DNA of 64,000 nt, from positions 62,001 through 126,000 of the forward strand of contig NZ_BOON01000031.1 of assembly GCF_016863255.1 (NCBI RefSeq), given 5' to 3'. Positions 42,168-50,306 of this stretch are shown here, one piece after another. A program made the translations under genes and the position numbers. Each line of letters starts with the position of its first letter. The stretch's first letter is position 1. Under the pieces are notes generated by a model. It saw nothing but the letters and a program-made list of their open reading frames with translations. It was not told where the DNA came from and made no database searches. This DNA is from Planosporangium mesophilum. GTDB lineage: Bacteria; Actinomycetota; Actinomycetes; Mycobacteriales; Micromonosporaceae.

Positions 42168-43618
42168 GCGAGCGCCTTCCCCACGGCAGTGGTCGCCTCG
42201 CGGGGCCCCGTCCGTTCCCCGACGCCGCCGTCGTGGAGCTGGGCAAGCCGCAACTGCGCGCCAACCTGCACAAGGCCACCCACACGATCCGCAACAAGCG
42301 GGCCCGCGTCGTCGACGAGCTGCCGGACTGGGAGAAGCTGCGGCTGGCCGGCAGCGCGATCAAGTCCGACGTGATGGCCCGGCTGCCCGAGCTGCTGGTC
42401 CAGTTCGAGGCCGCCGCGACCGCCGCCGGCGCCACGGTGCACTGGGCCCGCGACGCCGCCGAGGCGTGCGAGGTGGTCACCGGGCTGGTCCGCGAGACCG
42501 GCGCCGACGAGGTGGTCAAGGTCAAGTCAATGGCCACCCAGGAGATCGAGCTGAACGAGGCGCTCGAGGCGGCCGGCATCACCGCCACCGAGACCGACCT
42601 GGCCGAGTTGATCGTGCAGCTCAACGACGACCAGCCGTCGCACATCCTGGTACCGGCGATCCACTACAACCGCAGCCAGATCCGCGACATCTTCACCGAG
42701 CGGATGGGCGACGCGCCCGCCGGCCTCACCGACGAGCCGCGCGTACTGGCCGAGGCGGCCCGCCTCCACCTGCGCCGCAAGTTCCTGTCGTCGAAGGTCG
42801 CCATCTCCGGCGCGAACTTCGCCGTCGCCGAGACCGGCACGCTCGTCGTGCTGGAGTCCGAGGGCAACGGGCGGATGTGCCTGACCCTGCCGGAGACACT
42901 GATCTCGGTGGTCGGCGTGGAGAAGCTGCTACCGTCCTTCACCGACCTTGAGGTCTTCCTCCAACTGCTGCCCCGGTCGTCGACCGGTGAGCGGATGAAC
43001 CCGTACACGTCGATGTGGACGGGGGTGACGCCGGGCGACGGACCGCAGAACGTCCACATCGTACTGATCGACAACGGCCGGTCGGCCACGCTCGCCGACG
43101 AGGTCGGCCGCCAGGCCCTGCACTGCATCCGCTGCTCGGCCTGCATGAACGTGTGCCCGGTGTACGAGCGGGTCGGCGGCCACGCGTACCAGTCGGTGTA
43201 CCCCGGTCCGATCGGTGCGATCCTGTCGCCGCAGATGACGGGAGTCTCTGCCAGCGGGGTTTCCAGCACGCTGCCGTTCGCGTCGACGCTCTGCGGCGCC
43301 TGCTACGACGTCTGCCCGGTACGCATCAACATTCCCGAGGTGCTGGTGCACCTGCGCCAGGAGGCGGTGGACGCCCATCGGGGCAAGCCGTCCGCCGAGC
43401 GGACCGCCATGAAGGCGATGGGCTGGGTGATGGGCGACCGGCGCCGGTACGCCCGGGCCCTGCGGGCGGCCCGGGCCGGCAGCGCGCCGCTGGCCGCCGT
43501 GCTCCGCCGGCGGAAGGTCCGCCGGCTGCCCTGGCCGATGTCGGCGTGGACGGCGAGCCGCGACGCGCCGCTGCCGGCGACCGAAACGTTCCGTGACTGG
43601 TGGCGGAGGACCCGATGA
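42164..43618 (+). CDS. lutB: L-lactate utilization protein LutB (Fe-S subunit)
   Basis: 484 residues. LUD domain in the first 300 residues (KSMATQEIELNEALEAAGI, VAISGANFAVAETGTLVVLESEGNGR). Two [4Fe-4S] motifs follow, CIRCSACMNVCPVY and CGACYDVCPVRINIP. GTG start overlaps lutA; ends in an ATGA overlap with lutC. Transfers electrons from lactate oxidation, possibly to menaquinone. Confidence 0.92.
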   Translation: MSERLPHGSGRLAGPRPFPDAAVVELGKPQLRANLHKATHTIRNKRARVVDELPDWEKLRLAGSAIKSDVMARLPELLVQFEAAATAAGATVHWARDAAEACEVVTGLVRETGADEVVKVKSMATQEIELNEALEAAGITATETDLAELIVQLNDDQPSHILVPAIHYNRSQIRDIFTERMGDAPAGLTDEPRVLAEAARLHLRRKFLSSKVAISGANFAVAETGTLVVLESEGNGRMCLTLPETLISVVGVEKLLPSFTDLEVFLQLLPRSSTGERMNPYTSMWTGVTPGDGPQNVHIVLIDNGRSATLADEVGRQALHCIRCSACMNVCPVYERVGGHAYQSVYPGPIGAILSPQMTGVSASGVSSTLPFASTLCGACYDVCPVRINIPEVLVHLRQEAVDAHRGKPSAERTAMKAMGWVMGDRRRYARALRAARAGSAPLAAVLRRRKVRRLPWPMSAWTASRDAPLPATETFRDWWRRTR

Positions 43619-44235
43619 ACGCGCGTGACGAGATCCTGGCCCGGCTGCGGACCGCGCTCGGCCCCACCCCGTCGGCGCCCCCGGTGCCGCGCGACTACCG
43701 GGTCGACGACGACCTCGACGACGCTGCCCGGCTGGAGACGTTCGTCGACCGGTTGGTCGACTACAAGGCCGAGGTGACCCGCTGTACCCCGGACACGCTG
43801 GCCGAGGCGGTCGGCGCGGCGCTGGCCGGGGTCGAGCGCCTCGTCGTGCCCGGTGACGTGCCCGAGGGCTGGCTGTCGGCGTACCCGGGGACAGCGGTGG
43901 CCGATGGCCCGCAGCCGCTCACCGTGTCCGACCTGGACGACGCCGACGCGGTCCTCACCGGGTGCGCCGTCGCGGCCGCGCTGACCGGCACGATCGTGCT
44001 CGACGGCGGCGCCGGGCAGGGGCGCCGGGCGCTCACTCTGGTACCCGACCACCACGTCTGCGTCGTCACCGCCGACCAGGTCGTCGGCGGCGTGCCGGCC
44101 GCGATCCGGCGACTCGCCCCTACCCGGCCGCTGACGTTCATCTCCGGCCCGTCGGCCACCAGCGACATCGAACTCAACCGGGTGGAGGGGGTCCACGGTC
44201 CGCGCCGGCTGCACGTGATCATCGTCGAGTCCTGA
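43615..44235 (+). CDS. lutC: L-lactate utilization protein LutC (LUD domain)
   Basis: 206 residues. LUD/YkgG domain with VLTGCAVAAALTGTIVLDGGAGQGRRALTLVPDHHVCVV and a C-terminal SGPSATSDIELNRVEGVHGPRRLHVI, the family signature. Third gene of the lut operon, starting in the lutB stop. No clear terminator follows. Confidence 0.92.
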   Translation: MNARDEILARLRTALGPTPSAPPVPRDYRVDDDLDDAARLETFVDRLVDYKAEVTRCTPDTLAEAVGAALAGVERLVVPGDVPEGWLSAYPGTAVADGPQPLTVSDLDDADAVLTGCAVAAALTGTIVLDGGAGQGRRALTLVPDHHVCVVTADQVVGGVPAAIRRLAPTRPLTFISGPSATSDIELNRVEGVHGPRRLHVIIVES

Positions 44236-44293
44236 CCCGGCGCGGTGGGCTTGCTCCGCGGCGCACTTACAGCGCGGCTACGATCGGCTACCC

Positions 44294-44962
44294 ATGGATG
44301 CGAACGCTGAGATCGCGATGGTCGCCCTCCCGGCCGGGGAGGTGACGCTGTCGGACCGGCGCACCCAGCGCCGCTGGACGGTCGAGCTCGCGCCGTACCG
44401 GCTCGCGGCGTTCCCGGTCACCCAGGCGCAGTACGCGGAGGTGACCGGCGAGCGGCCGAGCGCGGCGCGCGGGGACCGGTTGCCCGTCGAGGGAGTCTCC
44501 TGGCGGGGCGCGGTCCGGTTCTGCAACACACTGTCGCGAAGGGACGGCCTGACGCGTGCGTACCGCCTCGACGGCGAGCACGTCGAGTGGGACGTCTCCG
44601 CCGACGGGTACCGGCTGCCGACCGAGGCCGAGTGGGAGCACGCCTGCCGCGCCGGCACGACGGGCCCGCGGTACGGGCCGCTCGACGAGATCGCGTGGTA
44701 CCGGGGCAACTCGCAGGAGCGCGTCCACGAGGTGGGTGGCAAGCGGCCCAACGCCTGGGGCCTGTACGACATGCTGGGCAACGTGTGGGACTGGTGCTGG
44801 GACGTCTACGACGCCGAGGTCTACGGCACCTACCGCGTCCTGCGCGGGGGCGGGTGGTTCGACGAGCACTGGAGCTGTCGGGCCTCGGTACGGCGGCGAA
44901 GCCACCCGACGTTCCGGGTCGACGACGTGGGCTTTCGCGTCGCCCGTTCCGGTCCGTCCTGA
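44294..44962 (+). CDS. SUMF1/FGE-sulfatase-domain protein lacking the catalytic cysteine pair
   Basis: 222 residues. LAAFPVTQAQYAEVTG, VEGVSWRGAVRFCNTLSRRDG, YRLPTEAEWEHACRAGT, NAWGLYDMLGNVWDWCWDVY and RVLRGGGWFDEHWSCRASVRR are the ordered motifs of the formylglycine-generating-enzyme fold. Formylglycine-generating enzymes use two nearby C-terminal cysteines; here that segment has only one, in WSCRAS. It is therefore more likely a non-FGE member (for example an EgtB/PvdO-like or ligand-binding domain) than a sulfatase activator. No sulfatase is adjacent. Confidence 0.8.
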   Translation: MDANAEIAMVALPAGEVTLSDRRTQRRWTVELAPYRLAAFPVTQAQYAEVTGERPSAARGDRLPVEGVSWRGAVRFCNTLSRRDGLTRAYRLDGEHVEWDVSADGYRLPTEAEWEHACRAGTTGPRYGPLDEIAWYRGNSQERVHEVGGKRPNAWGLYDMLGNVWDWCWDVYDAEVYGTYRVLRGGGWFDEHWSCRASVRRRSHPTFRVDDVGFRVARSGPS

Positions 44963-45145
44963 CCACGGGGACCGGCCGTACGAAGCGATCGGGCCGGATG
45001 AGGACCCCCACGGGACGCTAACTCCAGCCGTCATCCGTCCTGTACGAGACAACGGACCGGCGGCGGTACCGGTAAAGTCTGGGCAGGCCCGATAGATCGA
45101 TCACCACAGATGGGGAGCCCGCACCGACACGAGAGGAACCCCAGC

Positions 45146-46168
45146 ATGAGGCGCTTCCGCTCGACAGCACTCCTGACCATCACCACTCTCATGGTCGCCC
45201 TCGCCGGGTGCGGAGGCTCGGCGAAGGACGAGGATCCTTCCGGCGCCAGTTCCAGTCCGGACAAGGTGACCTACCTGACCGCTTTCGGCGCGGTAGGGCG
45301 CGACGCGTTCGCCTGGGTCGCCCAGGAGAAGGGTTACTTCAAGGCCGCCCGTCTCGACGTGACGATCCAACCGGGGTCGGCCACGGGTGAGAATCTCAAG
45401 AACCTCGCCGCCGGTCAGGCCCAGTTCGCCAGCCTCGACCTCGTCGGCGCCTGGATCCTCGCCGGCAAGGGCGAGTACAAGGACTTCCGGACGATCGCGG
45501 TCATCCACCAGCAGACCCTTGTCTCGATAATTTCGCTCGAGGGCTCGGGCGTCGCCTCCCCCGAGGAACTCGAGGGCAAGAAGATCGGCGCGGCCACCGG
45601 CTCGGTGAATCAACTGCTCTTCCCCGCGTACGCGAAAGCAGCCGGCATCGACGCGACGAAGGTTCAATGGGTCAACACACAACCGGCGCAGTTGCCCACG
45701 CTGCTGGCCAGCAGGCAGGTCGACGCGTTGAGCACCTTCCTCATCGGCCAGCGGGGCATCGAGAAGGCCGCGAACAAGAAGGCGGTCGTTCTGCCGTACA
45801 GCCGATACCTCACCGACCTGCTCGGCAACGGGATCATCACGACGTCCAAGATCGCCACCGGCTCCCCCGACCTCGCGGCTCGGTTCCGGGACGCGATGCT
45901 CCAGGGCCTGCGGTACACGATCGACCACCCCGACGAGGCCGCCCAGATCATGAAGAAGGCCCAGCCCGCTGCCGACGTCGCCGCAGCGGTCGGTGAGATC
46001 ACCCTGATGACTCCCTATGTGACGCCGTCGGGATCAAGCTCGCCGATCGGTTCGGTGACCGAGCAACGCGTCGCGCGGGCACTCGGGACCCTGCAGACCG
46101 CCAACCTCATTCCGGCCGGGCTCACGCCGAGTGCGGTCGTGGACTTCAGCCTCACGCCCAAGGCCTAG
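45146..46168 (+). CDS. NitT/TauT-type ABC substrate-binding lipoprotein
   Basis: 340 residues. Signal peptide with lipobox LAGC. NMT1/SsuA-like body: TAFGAVGRDAFAWVAQEKGYFKAARLDVTIQPGSATGENLKNLAAGQAQFASLDL, LEGKKIGAATGSVNQLLFPAYAKAAGID. Binds a small sulfonate, nitrate or pyrimidine-like solute; substrate unresolved. ATG at 45146 with GAGAGGA upstream. First gene of a four-gene operon. No TPP or other riboswitch core was seen in the leader. Confidence 0.85.
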   Translation: MRRFRSTALLTITTLMVALAGCGGSAKDEDPSGASSSPDKVTYLTAFGAVGRDAFAWVAQEKGYFKAARLDVTIQPGSATGENLKNLAAGQAQFASLDLVGAWILAGKGEYKDFRTIAVIHQQTLVSIISLEGSGVASPEELEGKKIGAATGSVNQLLFPAYAKAAGIDATKVQWVNTQPAQLPTLLASRQVDALSTFLIGQRGIEKAANKKAVVLPYSRYLTDLLGNGIITTSKIATGSPDLAARFRDAMLQGLRYTIDHPDEAAQIMKKAQPAADVAAAVGEITLMTPYVTPSGSSSPIGSVTEQRVARALGTLQTANLIPAGLTPSAVVDFSLTPKA

Positions 46169-46184
46169 ACCACGACGGAGACCG

Positions 46185-47003
46185 ATGACGACAACATCGC
46201 ACGATCCTGAAGCGCCGCAGTACTCCTTCGACAACAACGACCCCGAAGCGGCCGACCGCCACAACTACCTGGCCGAGATACTCGACGAGTTCACGTTCTC
46301 CCAGCTGTCACGGCTGGCACCGCTGACCGGACGGCGTTGCCTGGAGTTGGGTGCGGGTGCCGGTACCGTCGCATCGTGGCTGGCCGGCCAGGTCGGCCCG
46401 GCCGGTCATGTGCTCGCCACCGACCTCGACCCGCGCTATCTGCCCTCGGACGCCGGCTATTCGGTCCTGCGCCACGATCTCCGTAATGATCCGGTACCAG
46501 GCGGGCCGTGGGACCTCATCCACGCCCGACTGGTGCTGGTGCACCTGCCGGAGCGCCGCGAGATCCTGAAGCGTCTCGTGGCGGCCCTGGCACCGGGCGG
46601 CCATCTGGCGGTGGCGGACTGGGCGACGACGCACCGGAGGCTGGTGCTCGCCACACCCGACCCGGAGGCGACCGCGCTCGTCGACGCGTACCACGATGCC
46701 CTCGTCACCCAGGTGTTCCCGGGCCGCGGTGCCGACCCCACCTGGGCCGAGAGCATTCACGCGGCGATGCTGGACGAGGGCCTGGTCGACGTGACGACCG
46801 AGATCAGCGCCGGTTCCTGGCCTGGCGGCTCGGCCGGTGCGCGGCTCATCGAGGTCAACCTGGCCCAACTCCGCGCCGACTTCGAGGCAGCGGGCTTCAC
46901 CCCCGACCGGCTCGACCGGCTGCGGGCGGTGGTCAACGATCCGCGGGTCGTGCTGCGCGGCCACTTCACGTACCTGACGGTCGGCCGGCGGCCGGTCTCA
47001 TGA
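46185..47003 (+). CDS. Class I SAM-dependent methyltransferase
   Basis: 272 residues from the ATG at 46185. Motif I LELGAGAGTVASWLAGQVG, acidic motif LATDLDPRYL, motif II-like WDLIHARLVLVHLPER and motif III LVAALAPGGHLAVADW. Small-molecule methyltransferase fold (UbiE/ArsM-like). Unusual in that it lies between the binding protein (17 bp) and permease (ATGA overlap) genes of an ABC importer, so it may act on the imported compound. Confidence 0.83.
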   Translation: MTTTSHDPEAPQYSFDNNDPEAADRHNYLAEILDEFTFSQLSRLAPLTGRRCLELGAGAGTVASWLAGQVGPAGHVLATDLDPRYLPSDAGYSVLRHDLRNDPVPGGPWDLIHARLVLVHLPERREILKRLVAALAPGGHLAVADWATTHRRLVLATPDPEATALVDAYHDALVTQVFPGRGADPTWAESIHAAMLDEGLVDVTTEISAGSWPGGSAGARLIEVNLAQLRADFEAAGFTPDRLDRLRAVVNDPRVVLRGHFTYLTVGRRPVS

Positions 47004-47755
47004 GAACACCGCGGGTTGTCGCACCGTTCTTCGGCGTGGTCGGCACCGTGGCGGTGTGGTGGCTGGCCACGGCCCTGTTCCACATCCGGCCGCTGTTCCT
47101 GCCCGCACCGCCCGACATCGTCTCCGCGTTCCGCCGCCAGCCGGCGTACCTGCTGCACGAGGCGTGGGCGACGGTGACGGAGACGATCATCGGCTTCGGC
47201 ATCGCGGCGGCCGCCGGGCTCGGTGTCGCCGTCGTCCTCGCCGCGTCGCGTACCGTCGAACGCGCGCTGCTCCCGCTGTTCGTGGCGCTCAACTCCGTAC
47301 CGAAGGTGTCGGTCGCGCCGCTGCTGGTGGTGTGGCTCGGATTCGGCCCGCGCCCGAAGATCTTCATGGTGGTCCTGATCTGCTTCTTTCCGGTCGTCGT
47401 CGCCACCATGGCCGGCCTCAGCTCCACCCCGGCCGAATTGAGCGACCTCGTCCGGTCGCTGTCCGCGTCGTGGTGGCAGACCTACGTGAAGGTCCGCCTG
47501 CCCTGGGCACTTCCGCAGATCTTCGTCGGACTGAAGGTCGCGGTCTCGCTCGCGGTGGTCGGCGCCGTGGTCGCGGAGATCAGCAACCCGAACCGTGGCC
47601 TGGGTGCGGTCATCGTCCTGTCCGGAACGTCATTCGACACTCCCCTCGCGTTCGCCGCGATCGTGCTGCTGGCGCTCATCAGTGTCGTGCTGTTCTACCT
47701 GGTGGCGAGCGCCGAGCGGCTGTTGCTGCCGTGGGCGAGGGCGATCACCGGATGA
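47000..47755 (+). CDS. NitT/TauT-type ABC permease
   Basis: 251 residues, six hydrophobic helices. LFLPAPPDIVSAFRRQP, TVTETIIGFGIAAAAGLGVAVVLA, then ALNSVPKVSVAPLLVVWLGFG and the EAA loop LVRSLSASWWQTYVKVRLPWALPQIFVGLK are SsuC/TauC-type. Coupled to the methyltransferase and ATPase genes. Confidence 0.9.
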   Translation: MRTPRVVAPFFGVVGTVAVWWLATALFHIRPLFLPAPPDIVSAFRRQPAYLLHEAWATVTETIIGFGIAAAAGLGVAVVLAASRTVERALLPLFVALNSVPKVSVAPLLVVWLGFGPRPKIFMVVLICFFPVVVATMAGLSSTPAELSDLVRSLSASWWQTYVKVRLPWALPQIFVGLKVAVSLAVVGAVVAEISNPNRGLGAVIVLSGTSFDTPLAFAAIVLLALISVVLFYLVASAERLLLPWARAITG

Positions 47756-48501
47756 TCTCTCTCGTCGAGGTGTCCCATGCGTTCCGCGGACGCGCCGGTG
47801 CGGTCGAGGCGCTGGCCGAGGTCGACCTCGAGATCGGCGAGGGCGAGTTCGTCGCGGTGATCGGGCGCTCCGGCTGCGGTAAGTCGACCCTGCTGCGCCT
47901 CATCGCGGGGCTGATCACCCCGTCTTCGGGTCGCGTCCGGGTGGACGGTGTGATGGTCACCAGGCCACGGCCGGACGTCGCGATGCTGTTCCAGCAGCCC
48001 GCGCTCCTGCCGTGGCGCTCGGTACGCGACAACGTGCTGCTGCCGGCCGAGATCCTCCGACTGCCCCGACCGGCGTACGCCGAGCGCGCGCAGGAACTGA
48101 TCGAGACCGTCGGCCTGGCCGGCTTCGAGAAGCGGCTCCCGCACGAGCTGTCGGGCGGCATGCAGCAGCGGGCCGCGCTGTGCCGGGCGCTGCTGCACCG
48201 ACCTCGGGTACTGCTCATGGACGAGCCGTTCTCCGCGCTGGACGCGCTGACCCGCGAGGAGCTTGCGGGTGAACTCCAGCGCATCCACATGGACCTCCGC
48301 CCGACGACCGTCTTCGTCACGCACTCGATCCAGGAGGCCGTCCTGCTCGCCGACCGGGTGGTGGTGCTGAGCCCGCGCCCGGGCCAGGTACGCAAGATCG
48401 TCGAAATCGCGATCCCACGCCCGCGCTCGTTCGGACACAACGCGCACCTCGAGGAGGTCACCGAGCACGTGGCCGAACTGCACGAACTGCTGCTCACCTG
48501 A
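47752..48501 (+). CDS. NitT/TauT-type ABC ATP-binding protein
   Basis: 249 residues. Walker A GRSGCGKST, Q-loop LFQQPALLPWRSVRDNV, signature LSGGMQQRAALCRALLH, Walker B VLLMDEPFSALD and H-loop THSIQEAVLLADRVVVLSPRPG. SsuB/TauB-type. Start overlaps the permease stop. Confidence 0.92.
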   Translation: MISLVEVSHAFRGRAGAVEALAEVDLEIGEGEFVAVIGRSGCGKSTLLRLIAGLITPSSGRVRVDGVMVTRPRPDVAMLFQQPALLPWRSVRDNVLLPAEILRLPRPAYAERAQELIETVGLAGFEKRLPHELSGGMQQRAALCRALLHRPRVLLMDEPFSALDALTREELAGELQRIHMDLRPTTVFVTHSIQEAVLLADRVVVLSPRPGQVRKIVEIAIPRPRSFGHNAHLEEVTEHVAELHELLLT

Positions 48502-48595
48502 GCTACCAGGCGCCGGGCCACCACCTTCGGCCCCACCCGGCTCGGCGAAGGCCGGCCGGGCCGCCGCGCCGAGCAGGGTCGGTACGCTCGGCGCG

Positions 48596-49048
48596 ATGAA
48601 GAGACTGCTGATCGTCCACCACACGGCGTCGCCCACGCTGCAGGCGATGTACGAGGCGGTGCGTGCCGGCGCGAGCGCCGACGGGATCGAGGGCGTGGAG
48701 GTCGTCTCCCGGCCGGCGCTCACCGCCACCGCCGTCGACGTGCTGGAGGCCGACTGCTACCTGCTCGGCACGCCGGTCAACATCGGGTACATGAGCGGCG
48801 CGTTGAAGCACTTCTTCGACCAGGTCTACTACCCGTGCCTGGAGGCGACCGCCGGCCGGCCGTACGCCGCGTATCTGCACGGCAACAACGACGCGAGCGG
48901 GGCGGTACGCGCCATCGAGGCGATCACGACCGGGCTGGGGTGGAAGCGGGTACGGCCTCCGGTGGTCGTCCTCGGCGAGCCGGGCAAGGCCGCCCTGGAG
49001 CAGTGCTGGGAACTGGGCGCGACGGTCGCCGCCGAACTGGCCGGCTGA
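48596..49048 (+). CDS. Flavodoxin-like / NADPH-dependent FMN reductase-family protein
   Basis: 150 residues. KRLLIVHHTASPTLQAMYEAVRAGA replaces the usual S-x-T-G-N-T phosphate loop of flavodoxins, and YLLGTPVNIGYMSGALKHFFDQVYYPCLEA is the WrbA-like FMN/quinone site. Probably a soluble FMN protein that reduces small acceptors. Single gene, 94 bp after the ABC operon; ends in a strong terminator. Confidence 0.78.
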   Translation: MKRLLIVHHTASPTLQAMYEAVRAGASADGIEGVEVVSRPALTATAVDVLEADCYLLGTPVNIGYMSGALKHFFDQVYYPCLEATAGRPYAAYLHGNNDASGAVRAIEAITTGLGWKRVRPPVVVLGEPGKAALEQCWELGATVAAELAG

Positions 49049-49051
49049 CGC

Positions 49052-49100
49052 GCCGTACCTGACCGCACCGGTTGGCCGAGCCGGTGCGGTCAGGTACGGC
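49052..49100. terminator. Strong bidirectional terminator
   Basis: Perfect 20-bp inverted repeat (49052-49071 and 49081-49100) with a 9-nt loop. It follows the flavodoxin-like gene; the right arm overlaps the stop and last codons of the convergent IclR gene. Confidence 0.88.
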
Positions 49101-49845
49101 CGGGGCGGCCGAGGTCCGCGGCGGCGCCGCGCAGGTGGGTCAGCAACTGGTCGGGCAGGTCCATCCCCCGCGTCGACACGCCCACGGCCCACCAGCCGAC
49201 CGGGTCGTCGGCCGGGGTGACCACGCTCGCGCAGGCGACGTTCTCGCGGAACTGACCGCGTTCGATCACCACGTCCCCCGGCCGGAGCTGACGCAGCTCG
49301 GCCTCGACCGCCGCCACCTCGGTCGGGGTGTCACGGGTGAACCGGCGCAGGCCCTGCGCGGACAGGATCCGGCGCAGCGCCCGCCTGGGCAGCGTGGTCA
49401 GCAGCGACTTGCCGAGCGCGGTGGCGTGCGCGGCGGTCTCCAGACCGACCTGGAGATCCTCCAACCACGGCGAGTGCGGCCCCTCCACCACCTCCACGAC
49501 CACCATCCGGTCGCCGGCGATGCGGGCGAGGTACGCGGTGTGCCCGCCGACCGCCGCGAGGTGCCGCAGCACGGTCGCCGCCGACGGCGGGCGCTGGAAC
49601 GAGCCGACCAGCTCATGGAAGCGCTCGGCCAGTCGTGACCCGAGCGCGTACGTGCCGTCGACCTGGCGGATCAGATAACCCTCGTAACACAGGGTCCGGA
49701 CGAGGTGATAGGCGGTCGACAGGTTGAGCCCGCACCGGCGCGCGATCACCTTGACCGGCAGCGGCCGCTCGGCCTGCGCGACCTGTTCGAGCACGCGCAG
49801 CGCCCGCGACACGCTCTGGACGAAGTCGGTGGGCTCCGACCGCAT
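49090..49845 (-). CDS. IclR-family transcriptional regulator
   Basis: 251 residues from the ATG at 49845; an in-frame start at 49905 would add 20 residues and run into the candidate operator. Winged helix: SVSRALRVLEQVAQAERPLPVKVIARRCGLNLSTAYHLVRTL. IclR effector domain: ATALGKSLLTTLPRRALRRIL and GWWAVGVSTRG. Divergent from the DUF59/amidohydrolase pair across 80 bp, and the likely regulator of that pair. Confidence 0.87.
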   Translation of the reverse strand: MRSEPTDFVQSVSRALRVLEQVAQAERPLPVKVIARRCGLNLSTAYHLVRTLCYEGYLIRQVDGTYALGSRLAERFHELVGSFQRPPSAATVLRHLAAVGGHTAYLARIAGDRMVVVEVVEGPHSPWLEDLQVGLETAAHATALGKSLLTTLPRRALRRILSAQGLRRFTRDTPTEVAAVEAELRQLRPGDVVIERGQFRENVACASVVTPADDPVGWWAVGVSTRGMDLPDQLLTHLRGAAADLGRPGRT

Positions 49846-49876
49846 GCATACCAGGATGTGGCCAGCCGCAGGCATT

Positions 49877-49895
49877 TGAAAAGTACGGGGTTTCA
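49877..49895. promoter_or_regulatory. Candidate IclR operator
   Basis: TGAAA and TTTCA arms separated by 9 bp (49877-49881 and 49891-49895) lie in the divergent IclR/DUF59 region. A second, 6-bp inverted repeat (CGGGTC/GACCCG, 49898-49914) lies next to it, just upstream of the DUF59 start. Confidence 0.45.
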
Positions 49896-49925
49896 TGCGG
49901 GTCAAGCGGACCCGACGATCGACGT

Positions 49926-50306
49926 ATGTCCGTACCGACCTGGGCGCGGGATGCGCTCGCCGACGTGTACGACCCCTGCTGCCAGGAGAAGGGCATCTCG
50001 GTCATCGACATGGGGCTGGTCCGGTCAGTCCATGTCGATCAGGGCCGGGCCCGGGTGGAGCTGCTGCTCACCTCGGGGTGGTGCCCGTTCGCCGCCAGGG
50101 TGCTGACCGACGTGAAGGACCGGATCCTGGCGCAGCCCGGGATCAGCGACGCCGAGGTGGAGATCGTGTGGGACGAGGCGTGGACCACCGACCGGCTGTC
50201 CGAGAAAGCGGTCCGGGTCCTTCGCTTCCTGCCTCCCCCCGCGGCGGTGCCCGATCGGGACGGGTACATCGCCGCCCACTCACTGGGAAGGAGTGACAAG
50301 TCATGA
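49926..50306 (+). CDS. DUF59/MIP18-family protein (PaaD/SufT-like)
   Basis: 126 residues. PCCQEKGISVIDMGLVRSVHVDQGRARVELLLTSGWCPF is the MIP18-type fold, and LTSGWCPF corresponds to the conserved T-x(3)-C-P. Members help deliver iron-sulfur clusters or metals. Coupled to the following amidohydrolase by a 4-bp overlap, so it probably serves that enzyme or a partner of it. No ribosome binding site is seen before the ATG. Confidence 0.78.
   Translation: MSVPTWARDALADVYDPCCQEKGISVIDMGLVRSVHVDQGRARVELLLTSGWCPFAARVLTDVKDRILAQPGISDAEVEIVWDEAWTTDRLSEKAVRVLRFLPPPAAVPDRDGYIAAHSLGRSDKS

Noticed and set aside
44963-45145. Riboswitch before the NitT/TauT ABC operon
   Set aside because: No TPP-type CUGAGA/CCNGRUNAUNCC core and no other conserved riboswitch core was seen. 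It was checked because binding proteins of this family can carry thiamine precursors.
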